DNA from: Arachidicoccus sp050436765 | GTDB taxonomy: Bacteria > Bacteroidota > Bacteroidia > Chitinophagales > Chitinophagaceae | Length of the DNA stretch: 64,000 bases | Assembly: GCF_050436765.1 (NCBI RefSeq) | Contig: NZ_JBNQGD010000199.1 | Span: forward strand, 1 to 64,000 | Direction of reading: 5' to 3' | Program-made: the position numbers and the translations under genes | Shown here: in pieces, positions 51,898-61,496 of the stretch | Layout: each line of letters starts with the position of its first letter | Numbering within the stretch: position 1 is the stretch's first letter | The notes under the pieces: model-generated | What the model saw: the letters and a program-made list of their open reading frames with translations, nothing else | Told to the model about the DNA's origin: nothing | The model's database searches: none

Positions 51898-53910
51898 ATG
51901 AAAAAACCATTTCTCGTTTTCATTTCATTAGTACTGTTAGCAGCCTGTCAAAACGCTTCAGTTACAAAAAATACGGCTATACGTGGAGTTGACACGACGC
52001 TTAGACCCGGAGATAATTTTTTTCGATATGTAAATCATAAATGGGAAGATACTGCGCAGATACCGTCAACGCAGGCGGGGGTAGGTGCGTATATGTTCAT
52101 GAATTATCCACAACGATTGCGTTTGCAAGGAATATTGGACAGTGTTTCAAAGTCCGACAACAAAGCGGGCAGCATTGAACAAAAGCTGGGTGATTTTTAC
52201 GCATCGGGAATGGATACCGCGACCATCAACCAATTGAGCTATGGTCCCCTAAAACCACTGCTTGCTCGTATTGAAAGCATCAAGAATGTAGCAACTTTGA
52301 TGGAAGTCGTAGCTACTGAAGCAACTTTGGGAAATAATTCTCTTGTAGCTTTTGGTGTAAGCCCGGATAATAAGAATAGCGGCCTTAATATCGCCCATGT
52401 TTACCAAACCGGGATTGGACTACCTGAAAGAGATTATTATTTCAAGACAGACAGTGCAACGATAGCCATTCAAAATGCTTATAAAACCTATCTTGCTGCA
52501 CTGTTTAGACTTACCGGTAGCGATGCATCTACTTCTATAAAAGATGCGGATGTTGATTATAATATTGAAAAAAAATTGGCTTCATCTCATAAAACAAATA
52601 TCGAATTACGAGATATAGATGCCAATTATAATAAAATGGCGGTTGCTGCCCTTGCCAACCGGCAACCCAATATCGGTTGGCTGAATGTGTTACCTCATTT
52701 AGGGGCAAAAACAGATTCCATAGATGTAGCGCAACTGGCCTATTACGATAAACTCAATGCACTTTTAAAGTCTATTCCTATAAATGATTGGAAAATTTAT
52801 CTCCGTGCTCAGTCTATCAATACATACGCCAATGATTTAAGTAAGCCTTTTGTGGATGCCGCATTTGCATTCAATAAAGCATTGTCGGGCCAGTCAGTAC
52901 AGAAATCTCGTGGTGAACTGATGGCTAATAATGTAGATCAGTCACTCGGACAAGCACTCGGGCAACTGTATGTCAAAAAATATTTCTCAGAAGCAGCAAA
53001 AAAGCGCGCACTACAATTAGTTAATAATTTAAAAAAAGCTTAAGCAATACGAATAGAAAAGCTAGATTGGATGAGCGACAGTACAAAGCAAAAAGCAAAA
53101 GAAAAGCTATTTGCTATCACTGAGAAAATAGGATATCCAGACAAGTGGAGAGACTATAGCAATGTAAAGATTGTAAAAGGAAAATACTTCGAGAATAGAA
53201 TAGCTGCCGCTGCGGGTAATTATCAATATGAATTGACAAAATTGAATAAACCGGTTGATAAAACGGAATGGTTTACGACGCCTTCGACAGTTACTGCCTA
53301 TAACAATCCTTCTGCCAATGAGATTGTTTTTCCGGCAGCAATTCTACAACCTCCTTATTTTGATAACAACGCTGACGATGCGCTTAACTATGGTGGAATC
53401 GGAATGGTGATAGGTCATGAAATGACCCATACATTTGACGATCAGGGCGCGCAGTTTGACAAGTATGGCAATGTGAAAAACTGGTGGACGAAAGATGATT
53501 ATAAAAAATTCAAGGCAAAGACACAACAAGTAATTGACCTGTACAATACATTCGTTGTCTTGGACACCGTTCACGTAAAAGGAGCCATGACAATTGGCGA
53601 AAATACTGCGGACATAGGTGGCGTTTCCATTGCGTACGATGCTTTTAAAATGACCAAAGAAGGTCATGATACGACAAAGATTGATGGATTTACGCCAGAT
53701 CAACGATTCTTTATTTCTGTTGCGCGTATATGGCGGGTAAAGATGAGAAATCAGTTCCTGCGTCTTTGGATTAATAATAACCCGCATTCTCCTCCACTGT
53801 GGCGCGTAAACGGGCCATTGATGAATACAAATGCATTTTATAAAGCATTCAATGTGCAACCTGGCGACTCCATGTATTTGCCAGAAAAGGATAGAATTCA
53901 TATTTGGTAG
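51898..53910 (+). pseudogene. M13 metallopeptidase lipoprotein gene interrupted by one in-frame stop codon
   Basis: From the ATG at 51898 (MKKPFLVFISLVLLAAC, lipoprotein) the frame encodes 381 residues, then TAA at 53041-53043. The same frame continues to 53910 with the second half of the M13 enzyme, including the zinc motif HEMTH, GENTADIGG and NVQPGDSMY. Alignment with the intact gene at 15242 shows the stop takes the place of Phe in LTKAFSNRI (here LKKA-stop-AIRI). The length without the stop would be 670 residues. It may be a new nonsense mutation or a sequencing error. An internal ATG at 53071 could allow a signal-less catalytic fragment. Confidence 0.88.
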
Positions 53911-53928
53911 TGATAAACGCCAATCCGA

Positions 53929-54001
53929 AATTCCGCTTTGCACACAGTGAATTGCTACCCACCCAGGGCAGAGCCGATGGGTGGGGTTTCACCAGAGCGG
54001 A
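53929..54001. repeat. REP-like palindromic element (copy after the broken M13 gene)
   Basis: CCCACCCA (53958-53965) and TGGGTGGG (53978-53985) form a perfect 8-bp stem with a further GGC/GCC pairing inside. An outer stem pairs TCCGCT near 53930 with AGCGGA near 53996. It begins about 19 bases after the M13 stop and shares its core with the element next to the intact M13 paralogue. Confidence 0.65.
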
Positions 54002-54050
54002 GTTCTCAAAATGAGATATAGCTGATATAGCACTGTTTCCAAAATATCCT

Positions 54051-54058
54051 TATCTTTG
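54051..54058 (+). promoter_or_regulatory. Putative -7 box of the ABC-F gene
   Basis: TATCTTTG matches TAnnTTTG and would start a leader of about 100 bases before the ABC-F ATG. No clear -33 box is seen. Confidence 0.5.
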
Positions 54059-54117
54059 CACACTCAATCAAAAGGCACCTAAATGTAGAATACAATTTCT
54101 TTCAGAAAAATAGAAAC

Positions 54118-54144
54118 AAACAACTATTAGCGGTTGTTTTATTG
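54118..54144 (+). promoter_or_regulatory. Possible leader attenuator of the ABC-F gene
   Basis: AAACAAC (54118-54124) pairs with GTTGTTT (54133-54139), followed by TATTGT. A minimal start-stop pair ATGTAG lies at 54083-54088 in the predicted leader. Antibiotic-resistance ABC-F genes are often controlled by ribosome-mediated attenuation, but this hairpin is short and AT-rich. Confidence 0.25.
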
Positions 54145-54167
54145 TCTAATCTTAAAAGAAAGAAATA

Positions 54168-55763
54168 ATGCTTATTTTACAAAACCTAACCTATATACAT
54201 CCCAATAAAGATTTATTATTTGAGCACATTTACCTCACCATAAATAATGGTGAAAAAATTGCTTTAATTGGTAATAATGGTTCCGGAAAGTCCACTTTAC
54301 TGAAAATAATTGCAAATGAATTAGACGCTTCTAGCGGCCAAATAAATTTGGATAGTAAAGCCTATTATGTCCCGCAAATTTTTGGACAATATAGTGAGCT
54401 GACGATTGCTCAAGCTTTAGGAATCGAGCAAAGGTTGCATGCGTTAAAAGAAATCCTCAAAGGGAATACAACCGAGGATCATTTTATGGCGCTCGACGAC
54501 GATTGGACAATTGAAGAACGCTGTTCAGAGGCTTTCAATTATTGGCGATTGAGCGATCTTGACTTGCGGCAGAAAATGGGAACACTCAGTGGTGGGCAGA
54601 AAACAAAAGTCTTACTGGCAGGTATTTCCATCCATCAGTCGGAGTTTGTTTTACTCGATGAACCAAGTAATCATTTAGATGCTGATGCCAGAACATTATT
54701 ATACGATTTTCTGCGCAACACTTCCTGTACTTTATTGGTTGTTAGCCATGATCGGCTATTATTAAATCTGTTCGATAAAACGGCTGAATTAAGTAAGGAT
54801 GGCATCACGATATACGGAGGTCATTATGACTTTTATGCAATGCAAAAACAAATAGGGTTGAATGCATTAGAACAAGATGTAAAAAGTAAAGAAAAGGCAT
54901 TACGCAAGGCGAGGGAGAAGCAACACGAAACGCTGGAAAGACAACAAAAATTAGACGCACGCGGGAAAAAGAAACAAGAAAAGGCAGGTATAGCTACTAT
55001 TATGATGAACACCTTAAGAAACAGCGCTGAAAAAAGTACCGCCAAAATTAAAGGTGTCCATGGCGATAAAATTGATGACATTTCTCAAAAGTTACAGGCC
55101 TTACGAAAAGAATTACCAAACATAGATAAAATAAAATTCGGCTTTGATGATACCGCTTTACACAAAGGCAAAATATTATTTAAGGCTACCGGTATTAATT
55201 TTAGCTATAATAAGCAGCTCCTTTGGCCANNNNNNNNNNAAATTCAAATTATAAGCGGTGAAAGAGTCGCGTTGACGGGAATGAATGGTTCGGGTAAAAC
55301 GACATTAATTAAGATAATTCTAAATATCCTTGAACCTCAGGTAGGAACAGTTTATAGAGCCGAAAATAATTGGATTTATATTGACCAGGACTATTCTTTA
55401 ATTGATAATCATCTAAGCGTTTACGAACAAGCGCAGCGCTACAATGGATCTGCATTCCACGATCATGAAATAAAAATTAGGCTTACACGTTTTTTGTTTA
55501 CGACAGAATTTTGGGACAAATCTTGCGCCGCATTAAGTGGGGGAGAAAGAATGCGTTTAATGCTTTGTTGTCTTACGATCGGTAGCCAATCTCCTGATCT
55601 CATTATTTTGGATGAACCAACAAATAATTTGGATATACAAAATATTGAAATACTTACAGCCGCCATCAAAAAATATCGAGGAACCCTCATTGTCGTGTCG
55701 CATGATGCATTTTTTTTGGAGCAAATAAATATAACAAGCATTGTAGAGCTAAAAGCTAGGTGA
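54168..55763 (+). CDS. ABC-F family ATPase (ribosome-associated), with assembly gap
   Basis: The 531-residue protein has two ATP-binding cassettes with no membrane domain. Cassette 1 shows GNNGSGKST and LSGGQKTK with LLDEPSNHLD; an interdomain linker rich in Lys/Glu/Gln (about 225-300) follows; cassette 2 shows GMNGSGKTT, LSGGERMR and ILDEPTNNLD. ABC-F proteins act on the ribosome, in translation quality or antibiotic protection. Ten N at 55230-55239 interrupt cassette 2, but the frame stays open across them, so the gap size is plausible. Confidence 0.9.
   Translation: MLILQNLTYIHPNKDLLFEHIYLTINNGEKIALIGNNGSGKSTLLKIIANELDASSGQINLDSKAYYVPQIFGQYSELTIAQALGIEQRLHALKEILKGNTTEDHFMALDDDWTIEERCSEAFNYWRLSDLDLRQKMGTLSGGQKTKVLLAGISIHQSEFVLLDEPSNHLDADARTLLYDFLRNTSCTLLVVSHDRLLLNLFDKTAELSKDGITIYGGHYDFYAMQKQIGLNALEQDVKSKEKALRKAREKQHETLERQQKLDARGKKKQEKAGIATIMMNTLRNSAEKSTAKIKGVHGDKIDDISQKLQALRKELPNIDKIKFGFDDTALHKGKILFKATGINFSYNKQLLWPXXXXIQIISGERVALTGMNGSGKTTLIKIILNILEPQVGTVYRAENNWIYIDQDYSLIDNHLSVYEQAQRYNGSAFHDHEIKIRLTRFLFTTEFWDKSCAALSGGERMRLMLCCLTIGSQSPDLIILDEPTNNLDIQNIEILTAAIKKYRGTLIVVSHDAFFLEQINITSIVELKAR
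55230..55239. other. Assembly gap of ten N inside the ABC-F gene
   Basis: Ten undetermined bases follow the codons for LLWP and precede IQIISGERVALTG. About four residues are unknown. Related ABC-F proteins need roughly this number here, so the frame is probably correct. Confidence 1.
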
Positions 55764-55859
55764 AGCGAAACGACTGTTGATTAAAAAATCTGGATCTTCA
55801 ACGACAAATCACAAATTAAAAACTACCTTTGGACACCTAAAAAGAATAGATAATTATTT

Positions 55860-57785
55860 ATGATGAAGATTAGTTTTCCCGATGGCGCAATACGTGAATA
55901 TGAAAATGGCGTGTCGGCTTTAGATATAGCTAAGTCCATTAGCGAGGGCTTAATGCGTAAAGTTTTGGCGGCTGAAATTGACGGCAAAGTAGTAGATGCA
56001 TTTGGACCTATAACGGAAGATGCACATATAAAATTCCTTACATGGGATGATAAAGGGGGCAAATCCACTTTTTGGCATTCTTCAGCACACTTAATGGCGG
56101 AAGCTCTGCAGGAGATTTTTCCGGAAACCAAATTTGCCATTGGACCACCCATTGAAAATGGTTTCTACTACGATATTGATTTAGGTGATCGAAAAATTAC
56201 CGATGAAGATTTAATGCTTATCGAGAAAAAGATGAAAGAGTTGGCGGGCAAAAAAGAGCGGTTTTCACGCAAAGAAGTTGCCAAATCCGACGCTATTGCT
56301 TATTTCAAAGAAAAGGAAGATCCTTATAAATTGGAGCTGATCGACGGCCTGCAAGACGGTTCTATTACTTTTTACACACAAGGTAATTTTACTGATTTGT
56401 GTCGTGGTCCACACATTCCCAATACCGGCTTTATCAAGGCCATCAAATTAATGAATATTGCCGGCGCTTATTGGCGTGGTAACGAGAAGAACAAAATGTT
56501 GACGCGTATTTATGGCGTTACTTTTCCCTCGAATAAAGATTTAGATGCTTATCTGGAATTTTTAGAAGAAGCTAAAAAACGTGACCACCGTAAATTGGGA
56601 AAGGAGCTGGAATTATTTGCTTTCTCTGAAAAAGTGGGAGCTGGGCTGCCATTGTGGCTACCCAAAGGAGCAATGTTGCGTCAGCGTTTACAGGATTTTT
56701 TGCAGAAAGCTCAATTGGAAAGCGGTTATTTGCCTGTAATTACGCCGCATATCGGCAATATCAATCTATACAAAACTTCCGGTCACTATGAGAAGTACGG
56801 GAAAGATAGCTTTCAATCTATTAAAACACCGCATGAAGGGGAAGAGTTTTTATTGAAACCGATGAATTGTCCACACCACTGCGAAATATATAAAACTTCA
56901 CCAAAGTCCTATAAAGATTTACCGGTACGTTTTGCAGAATTTGGTACTGTGTATCGTTACGAACAAGCTGGTGAACTGCATGGTTTGACACGCGTGCGCG
57001 GCTTTACGCAAGATGATGCGCATTTATTTTGCCGCCCCGATCAGGTAAAAGAAGAGTTTAAAAAGGTAATTGATTTGGTATTATTTGTCTTCAAGTCTTT
57101 GGGCTTTGAGGATTTTACCGCACAAGTTTCACTTCGAGATAAGGAGGATAAGGATAAATATATAGGTTCGGAATCCAACTGGGATATTGCAGAAGATGCT
57201 ATTCGCGAAGCCGCAGCAGAAAAAGGTTTGAGAACTGTAGAAGAATATGGTGAAGCTGCATTTTATGGCCCTAAGCTTGACTTTATGGTAAAAGATGCTT
57301 TAGGCAGAAGTTGGCAACTGGGGACGATTCAGGTAGATTATAATTTACCGGAACGTTTTGAATTAGAATATATTGATAGTGATAATTCACGTAAGCGCCC
57401 AGTAATGATACACCGAGCGCCATTTGGTTCTATGGAGCGATTTGTTGCGGTCTTGCTGGAACACTGCGCAGGTAAGTTGCCTTTATGGCTTGTACCTACC
57501 CAAGTAAAGATTCTGCCAATTTCAGATAAATATAGCGACTATGCGCACGAAGTTGAAGCTATTTTGAAACAAAAAAATATCCGTTCCGAGGTGGACGATC
57601 GAAGTGAAAAAATTGGTAGAAAAATTCGGGATACTGAGTTAGCTAAAATCCCCTATATGCTGGTAGTGGGAGAGAAAGAAATGGAAAGTAAAACACTAGG
57701 TGTGCGAAAACAAGCAATTGGCGATTTGGGTGCAAAAACAATAGAAGAATTTGTTTCGATTATTCAGGAAGAAACTATCCTGTAA
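55860..57785 (+). CDS. thrS: Threonyl-tRNA synthetase
   Basis: The 641-residue class II synthetase charges tRNA-Thr. It has an N-terminal TGS domain (about 1-62), the editing domain with HSSAHLMAEAL and its partner motif near GGFIKAIKLM-type wording, a catalytic core with zinc Cys in MNCPHHCEIY, motif 2 RYEQAGELHGLTRVRGF and motif 3 HRAPFGSMERF, and an anticodon-binding domain (about 535-640). Two ATG codons lie side by side at 55860 and 55863. A strong terminator follows. Confidence 0.97.
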   Translation: MMKISFPDGAIREYENGVSALDIAKSISEGLMRKVLAAEIDGKVVDAFGPITEDAHIKFLTWDDKGGKSTFWHSSAHLMAEALQEIFPETKFAIGPPIENGFYYDIDLGDRKITDEDLMLIEKKMKELAGKKERFSRKEVAKSDAIAYFKEKEDPYKLELIDGLQDGSITFYTQGNFTDLCRGPHIPNTGFIKAIKLMNIAGAYWRGNEKNKMLTRIYGVTFPSNKDLDAYLEFLEEAKKRDHRKLGKELELFAFSEKVGAGLPLWLPKGAMLRQRLQDFLQKAQLESGYLPVITPHIGNINLYKTSGHYEKYGKDSFQSIKTPHEGEEFLLKPMNCPHHCEIYKTSPKSYKDLPVRFAEFGTVYRYEQAGELHGLTRVRGFTQDDAHLFCRPDQVKEEFKKVIDLVLFVFKSLGFEDFTAQVSLRDKEDKDKYIGSESNWDIAEDAIREAAAEKGLRTVEEYGEAAFYGPKLDFMVKDALGRSWQLGTIQVDYNLPERFELEYIDSDNSRKRPVMIHRAPFGSMERFVAVLLEHCAGKLPLWLVPTQVKILPISDKYSDYAHEVEAILKQKNIRSEVDDRSEKIGRKIRDTELAKIPYMLVVGEKEMESKTLGVRKQAIGDLGAKTIEEFVSIIQEETIL

Positions 57786-57802
57786 TTTTAACATTTACAG
57801 GT

Positions 57803-57846
57803 ATAAAAAAGTCTACTTCGTCAAAATCGAGGTAGACTTTTTTGTA
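57803..57846 (+). terminator. Intrinsic terminator after thrS
   Basis: AAAAAAGTCTACTTCG (57805-57820) pairs with CGAGGTAGACTTTTTT (57828-57843) around a 7-base loop, with a T run. Confidence 0.93.
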
Positions 57847-58010
57847 GCCTTTCTTATCTATTCCTTTAAATCAGCAAGGAAATTTAAAAACAGAAGGTTA
57901 TTCGTTATGGGTAGTAATTTATAAAATGACTAAATATATTAATACCTCGGCAATAAGTTAAATGAAATCGAACAATTGATATAGGTATAAACAGATTGAG
58001 TTTTTGCTTG

Positions 58011-58018
58011 TATATTTG
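58011..58018 (+). promoter_or_regulatory. Putative -7 promoter box of tpx
   Basis: TATATTTG matches TAnnTTTG and ends 14 bases before the first ATG of tpx, so the leader would be very short. Confidence 0.5.
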
Positions 58019-58032
58019 AATTAAATATTTTT

Positions 58033-58665
58033 ATGAAAAAAGCATTTATTATCATCACTGTACTCAGTTTGGCGCTGCTGTCTTGTTCGCAACCCGACAA
58101 TTCAAATGCCAAACAAAATAATCGGCCGGATTCAACAACTACACAAACAAATAAAACAAACAATACGATGACCACCATTACTTTAAAAGGAAATAATATT
58201 CATACCGTAGGTAAATTACCAGCCGTTGGTACAGAAGCGAAAAACTTTACTTTAGTCGCAGATGATTTGTCCGAAAAGAGTTTATCGGATTTCAAAGGGA
58301 AAAATATTATATTAAATATTTTCCCTAGTGTAAATACAGGGGTGTGTGCGGCTTCAGTGCGTGAATTCAACAAAGAGGCAGCAGGTTTACCAAATACTGC
58401 CGTACTTTGCATTTCCAAAGATCTACCTTTTGCACAAGCGCAATTTTGCGGCGCGGAAGGTATTAAAAATGTCACTATGCTCTCTGATTTCCGTACTGAT
58501 TTCGGTAACGAATATGGCGTACAAATGGCCGACGGTCCTTTGAAAGGTTTACTTAGCCGGGCAGTGATTGTTATTAATCCCGAAGGAAAAATTATTTACG
58601 AAGAACAAGTTCCTGAAATTACACATGAGCCAGATTTTGCTAAGGCATTAGCTGCAGTAAAATAA
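58033..58665 (+). CDS. tpx: Thiol peroxidase Tpx with an N-terminal lipoprotein signal
   Basis: The first 45 residues are a lipoprotein signal (MKKAFIIITVLSLALLSC, Cys18) and a Ser/Thr/Asn linker; the remaining 165 residues match Tpx, with peroxidatic C105 in SVNTGVCAASVREFN and resolving C139 in QAQFCGAEG. Tpx reduces hydroperoxides with thioredoxin and is normally a 165-residue protein. A second ATG at 58168 starts exactly at that core, so both a membrane-anchored and a soluble form are possible. The -7 box at 58011 favours the long form. Confidence 0.93.
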   Translation: MKKAFIIITVLSLALLSCSQPDNSNAKQNNRPDSTTTQTNKTNNTMTTITLKGNNIHTVGKLPAVGTEAKNFTLVADDLSEKSLSDFKGKNIILNIFPSVNTGVCAASVREFNKEAAGLPNTAVLCISKDLPFAQAQFCGAEGIKNVTMLSDFRTDFGNEYGVQMADGPLKGLLSRAVIVINPEGKIIYEEQVPEITHEPDFAKALAAVK

Positions 58666-58677
58666 GAAATGAATTAA

Positions 58678-58722
58678 ATAAAAAAAGATGGGCAAAGCAT
58701 TTGTTTTGTTCATCTTTTTTGT
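58678..58722 (+). terminator. Intrinsic terminator after tpx
   Basis: AAAAAAGATGGGCAAA (58681-58696) pairs with the stretch ending CATCTTTTTT (to 58720), using G-U pairs, and ends in a T run. Confidence 0.88.
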
Positions 58723-58781
58723 TTCAAAAAAAAATATTTGAATGGTTGCATGTTTTTCAATGTCTTAATCCTGCTGATAAC

Positions 58782-59318
58782 ATGAAAAAGCTTTTAGAAA
58801 CCAATTTCCTTGTTTACTTAGCCAAGTGTATTATAGGGCTAACAATTACTTATACTATTTACGAAATGTTTCCGCAACATCAATTTTTTTGGAGCGTCAT
58901 TTCGGTATTACTTGCATTTTCACCAGATGACAGAGATGCCAAAAAGGTCGCTTACGATCGTATGAAGGCCAATGTTCTAGGTTCTGTTGTGGGAATAATT
59001 ATTTTTGTCATTCATGACCCGAATCTGTTTTTTATGTGCTTTGGTGTATTGATGACCATTATTATTGCCACCATTTTGAATATTCAGGCGACCACGCGTT
59101 CGGCTTTGGCGGCAGTGATTATTGTGTTGTTGTATGAAAAAGAAAACGCTTCCTATCACATGGCTTTGGAAAGAATGTTTTGTGTAATTATTGGGTGCTT
59201 GATAGCATTGTTACTTACGTTGTTATTTGATTTTACCATTTATAAAGATAAACGCAAACGCTTTCTGCGCAGGGCAAAGGTCGTAAAGAAGCATTATTCG
59301 CAATTGCCTAAAGCTTAA
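58782..59318 (+). CDS. FUSC-like / aromatic acid exporter family membrane protein
   Basis: I use the ATG at 58782 (MKKLLETNFLVYLAKCII); the frame extends upstream into the tpx terminator, which is unlikely to be coding. The 178-residue protein has about five membrane helices and a basic C-terminal tail (KRKRFLRRAKVVKKHY). The first half (FFWSVISVLLAFSPDDRDAKKVAYDR) resembles FUSC/ArAE half-size exporters. Substrate unknown. Confidence 0.75.
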   Translation: MKKLLETNFLVYLAKCIIGLTITYTIYEMFPQHQFFWSVISVLLAFSPDDRDAKKVAYDRMKANVLGSVVGIIIFVIHDPNLFFMCFGVLMTIIIATILNIQATTRSALAAVIIVLLYEKENASYHMALERMFCVIIGCLIALLLTLLFDFTIYKDKRKRFLRRAKVVKKHYSQLPKA

Positions 59319-59343
59319 TGAAAAGGCTATCGTCATTTCACCT

Positions 59344-59351
59344 TATCTTTG
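59344..59351 (+). promoter_or_regulatory. -7-like box directly before ispG
   Basis: TATCTTTG fits TAnnTTTG and ends only 4 bases before the ispG ATG. If used, the transcript would start at or just past the start codon, giving a leaderless message. Confidence 0.4.
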
Positions 59352-59355
59352 CCTT

Positions 59356-61404
59356 ATGAAATTGTATTGTAATTCCCTCACAGAATATAGTCGTTTAAAA
59401 ACGCGTGAAGTAAAAGTTGGCGATTTACTTATTGGAAATTTTAACCCCATTCGTTTGCAGACGATGACCACCAATGACACGATGAATACCATCGCGACAG
59501 TGGAAGAGACTATCCGCTGTATTGACGCCGGAGCCGAGTTAGTGCGTATTACAGCGCCTTCTAAAAAAGAAGCCGAAAATTTATTGAATATAAAGAATGA
59601 ATTACGCAAACGTGGTTATCATACGCCATTAGTAGCTGATATTCATTTTACGCCCAACGCTGCAGAAATAGCGGCTCGCATTGTGGAAAAAGTGCGAGTG
59701 AATCCCGGTAATTACGTAGATAAGAAAAAGTTTGAACAGATAGATTATACCGACGCAAAGTATGCAGAGGAGTTAATGCGCATTCGGGAGAAATTTACAC
59801 CATTGGTGAACATTTGTAAAGAATATGGAACGGCAATGCGTATCGGTACCAATCACGGAAGTTTGAGCGATCGTATTATGAGCCGCTACGGAGATACCCC
59901 GATGGGAATGGTGGAAAGTGCTATGGAGTTTTTGCGTATTTCTCGCGACGAAAATTATCACAACATTGTGTTGAGCATGAAATCCAGCAACACTCAGGTA
60001 ATGGTGCAGGCTTATCGATTACTGGTACAACAGATGGAGGAGGAATTTGGCGAAGCGTATCCGTTGCATCTAGGGGTTACCGAAGCCGGAGACGGCGAGG
60101 ATGGTCGTGTAAAATCTGCGGTAGGCATTGGTGCATTGTTAGAAGACGGCATTGGTGATACAGTACGCGTTTCACTTACAGAAGATTCGGAATTTGAAAT
60201 TCCGGTTTGCCGTGATTTGGTAAAAAGATATGAATTAGCCGGAAAGACCACAAAATTGGATAGCACAATAGTGCTAAGGGAAAATGTTTACAAGGTCCCT
60301 GCGTTAAATACCCAATCCTTAATGTATTCTCCGGTTCAATATAATAGAAGGAAGACATTTGAAGTGGGTAATATTGGCGGCCATCTGGTGCCGGTTGTTA
60401 TAGCAGATTTGTCGAAGCTCAACCATATAAAACCCAAAGATTTAGAAGCAGTAGGGTATACTTACGTTGAAGCCTTAGATAAATGGAACATCAGTGATTC
60501 AGCAGCAGATTATATTTTTATTGGCTATCAGTCACTGGACTTTGCATTGCCCGGCACCTTGAAAGTAATAGTGCAACCCGCTGCTTACGATTTGCAGGAA
60601 AAGAAAGAGAAATATTTTCCACTTTTTGATGCCAAAACTTACATTCAAAATACGGATGAAAAGGCCAATATCAATTTTGTAATGCTTGATTGTTTTTCAG
60701 CGCAAGAAGATAGTTTTCAATATTTGGAAGCGTTGGCAAATGATAAATCTATAGTTTTTTGTTTGAGCAGCGAACGTAAAAACTCGATGCAGGCAATTCG
60801 CAGAATGGTTATAGAACTTCTAGAACGCAAAATAGAAAATCCGGTCGTTATAATGGTCAATAGTCATTGGCAGACCATCGACGAACATCTGATTCATTTT
60901 TCTACTGAAGCAGGCGCATTGTTTCTCGATGGCTTTGGCGATGGCATCAGTTTAGGATTGTCATCCGATGCATATGATGATTTGTCAACCAACTATAAGA
61001 ATGCAAGTGGACGCAATTACCAAAAAAATACGACAGCAGAACAATTTTTAAACACTTCGGCATTTAGCATTTTGCAGGCAACACGTACAAGAATTTCAAA
61101 AACTGAATACATTTCCTGCCCAAGCTGCGGAAGAACATTATTTGACTTGCAGGAAACCACGGCGAAAATTCGTGCGGTAACCAATCATCTAAAAGGAGTA
61201 AAAATTGCTATTATGGGCTGCATCGTCAATGGACCAGGTGAAATGGCCGATGCAGATTTTGGATATGTTGGTAGCGGCATAGGAAAAATTACTTTATATA
61301 AAGGCAAAGAAGTGGTAAAGCGCAATGTGGATAACGACATTGCGGTGGACGAACTTATTAGTTTATTAAAAGAAAACGGCGTTTGGGTAGATGAACAACA
61401 ATAG
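59356..61404 (+). CDS. ispG: 4-hydroxy-3-methylbut-2-enyl-diphosphate synthase, long form
   Basis: The 682-residue enzyme converts methylerythritol cyclodiphosphate to HMBPP in the MEP isoprenoid pathway using a 4Fe-4S cluster. The N-terminal TIM barrel has VKVGDLLIGNFNPIRLQTMTT-type wording at 22-42 and ADIHFTPNAA; the C-terminal cluster domain has CPSCGRTLFD and GCIVNGPGEMADADFG with the three Cys ligands. The middle insert of about 250 residues marks the long form found in Bacteroidota, Chlamydiae and plants. No other MEP gene is adjacent. Confidence 0.97.
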   Translation: MKLYCNSLTEYSRLKTREVKVGDLLIGNFNPIRLQTMTTNDTMNTIATVEETIRCIDAGAELVRITAPSKKEAENLLNIKNELRKRGYHTPLVADIHFTPNAAEIAARIVEKVRVNPGNYVDKKKFEQIDYTDAKYAEELMRIREKFTPLVNICKEYGTAMRIGTNHGSLSDRIMSRYGDTPMGMVESAMEFLRISRDENYHNIVLSMKSSNTQVMVQAYRLLVQQMEEEFGEAYPLHLGVTEAGDGEDGRVKSAVGIGALLEDGIGDTVRVSLTEDSEFEIPVCRDLVKRYELAGKTTKLDSTIVLRENVYKVPALNTQSLMYSPVQYNRRKTFEVGNIGGHLVPVVIADLSKLNHIKPKDLEAVGYTYVEALDKWNISDSAADYIFIGYQSLDFALPGTLKVIVQPAAYDLQEKKEKYFPLFDAKTYIQNTDEKANINFVMLDCFSAQEDSFQYLEALANDKSIVFCLSSERKNSMQAIRRMVIELLERKIENPVVIMVNSHWQTIDEHLIHFSTEAGALFLDGFGDGISLGLSSDAYDDLSTNYKNASGRNYQKNTTAEQFLNTSAFSILQATRTRISKTEYISCPSCGRTLFDLQETTAKIRAVTNHLKGVKIAIMGCIVNGPGEMADADFGYVGSGIGKITLYKGKEVVKRNVDNDIAVDELISLLKENGVWVDEQQ

Positions 61405-61496
61405 AAGCTGCTTAAGGAATCTTAAACTATTTTGTCATTCCATAAAAACCGAAATAACGAATCACTGTCATCGATAACAAATAATAGAAAGCAACA

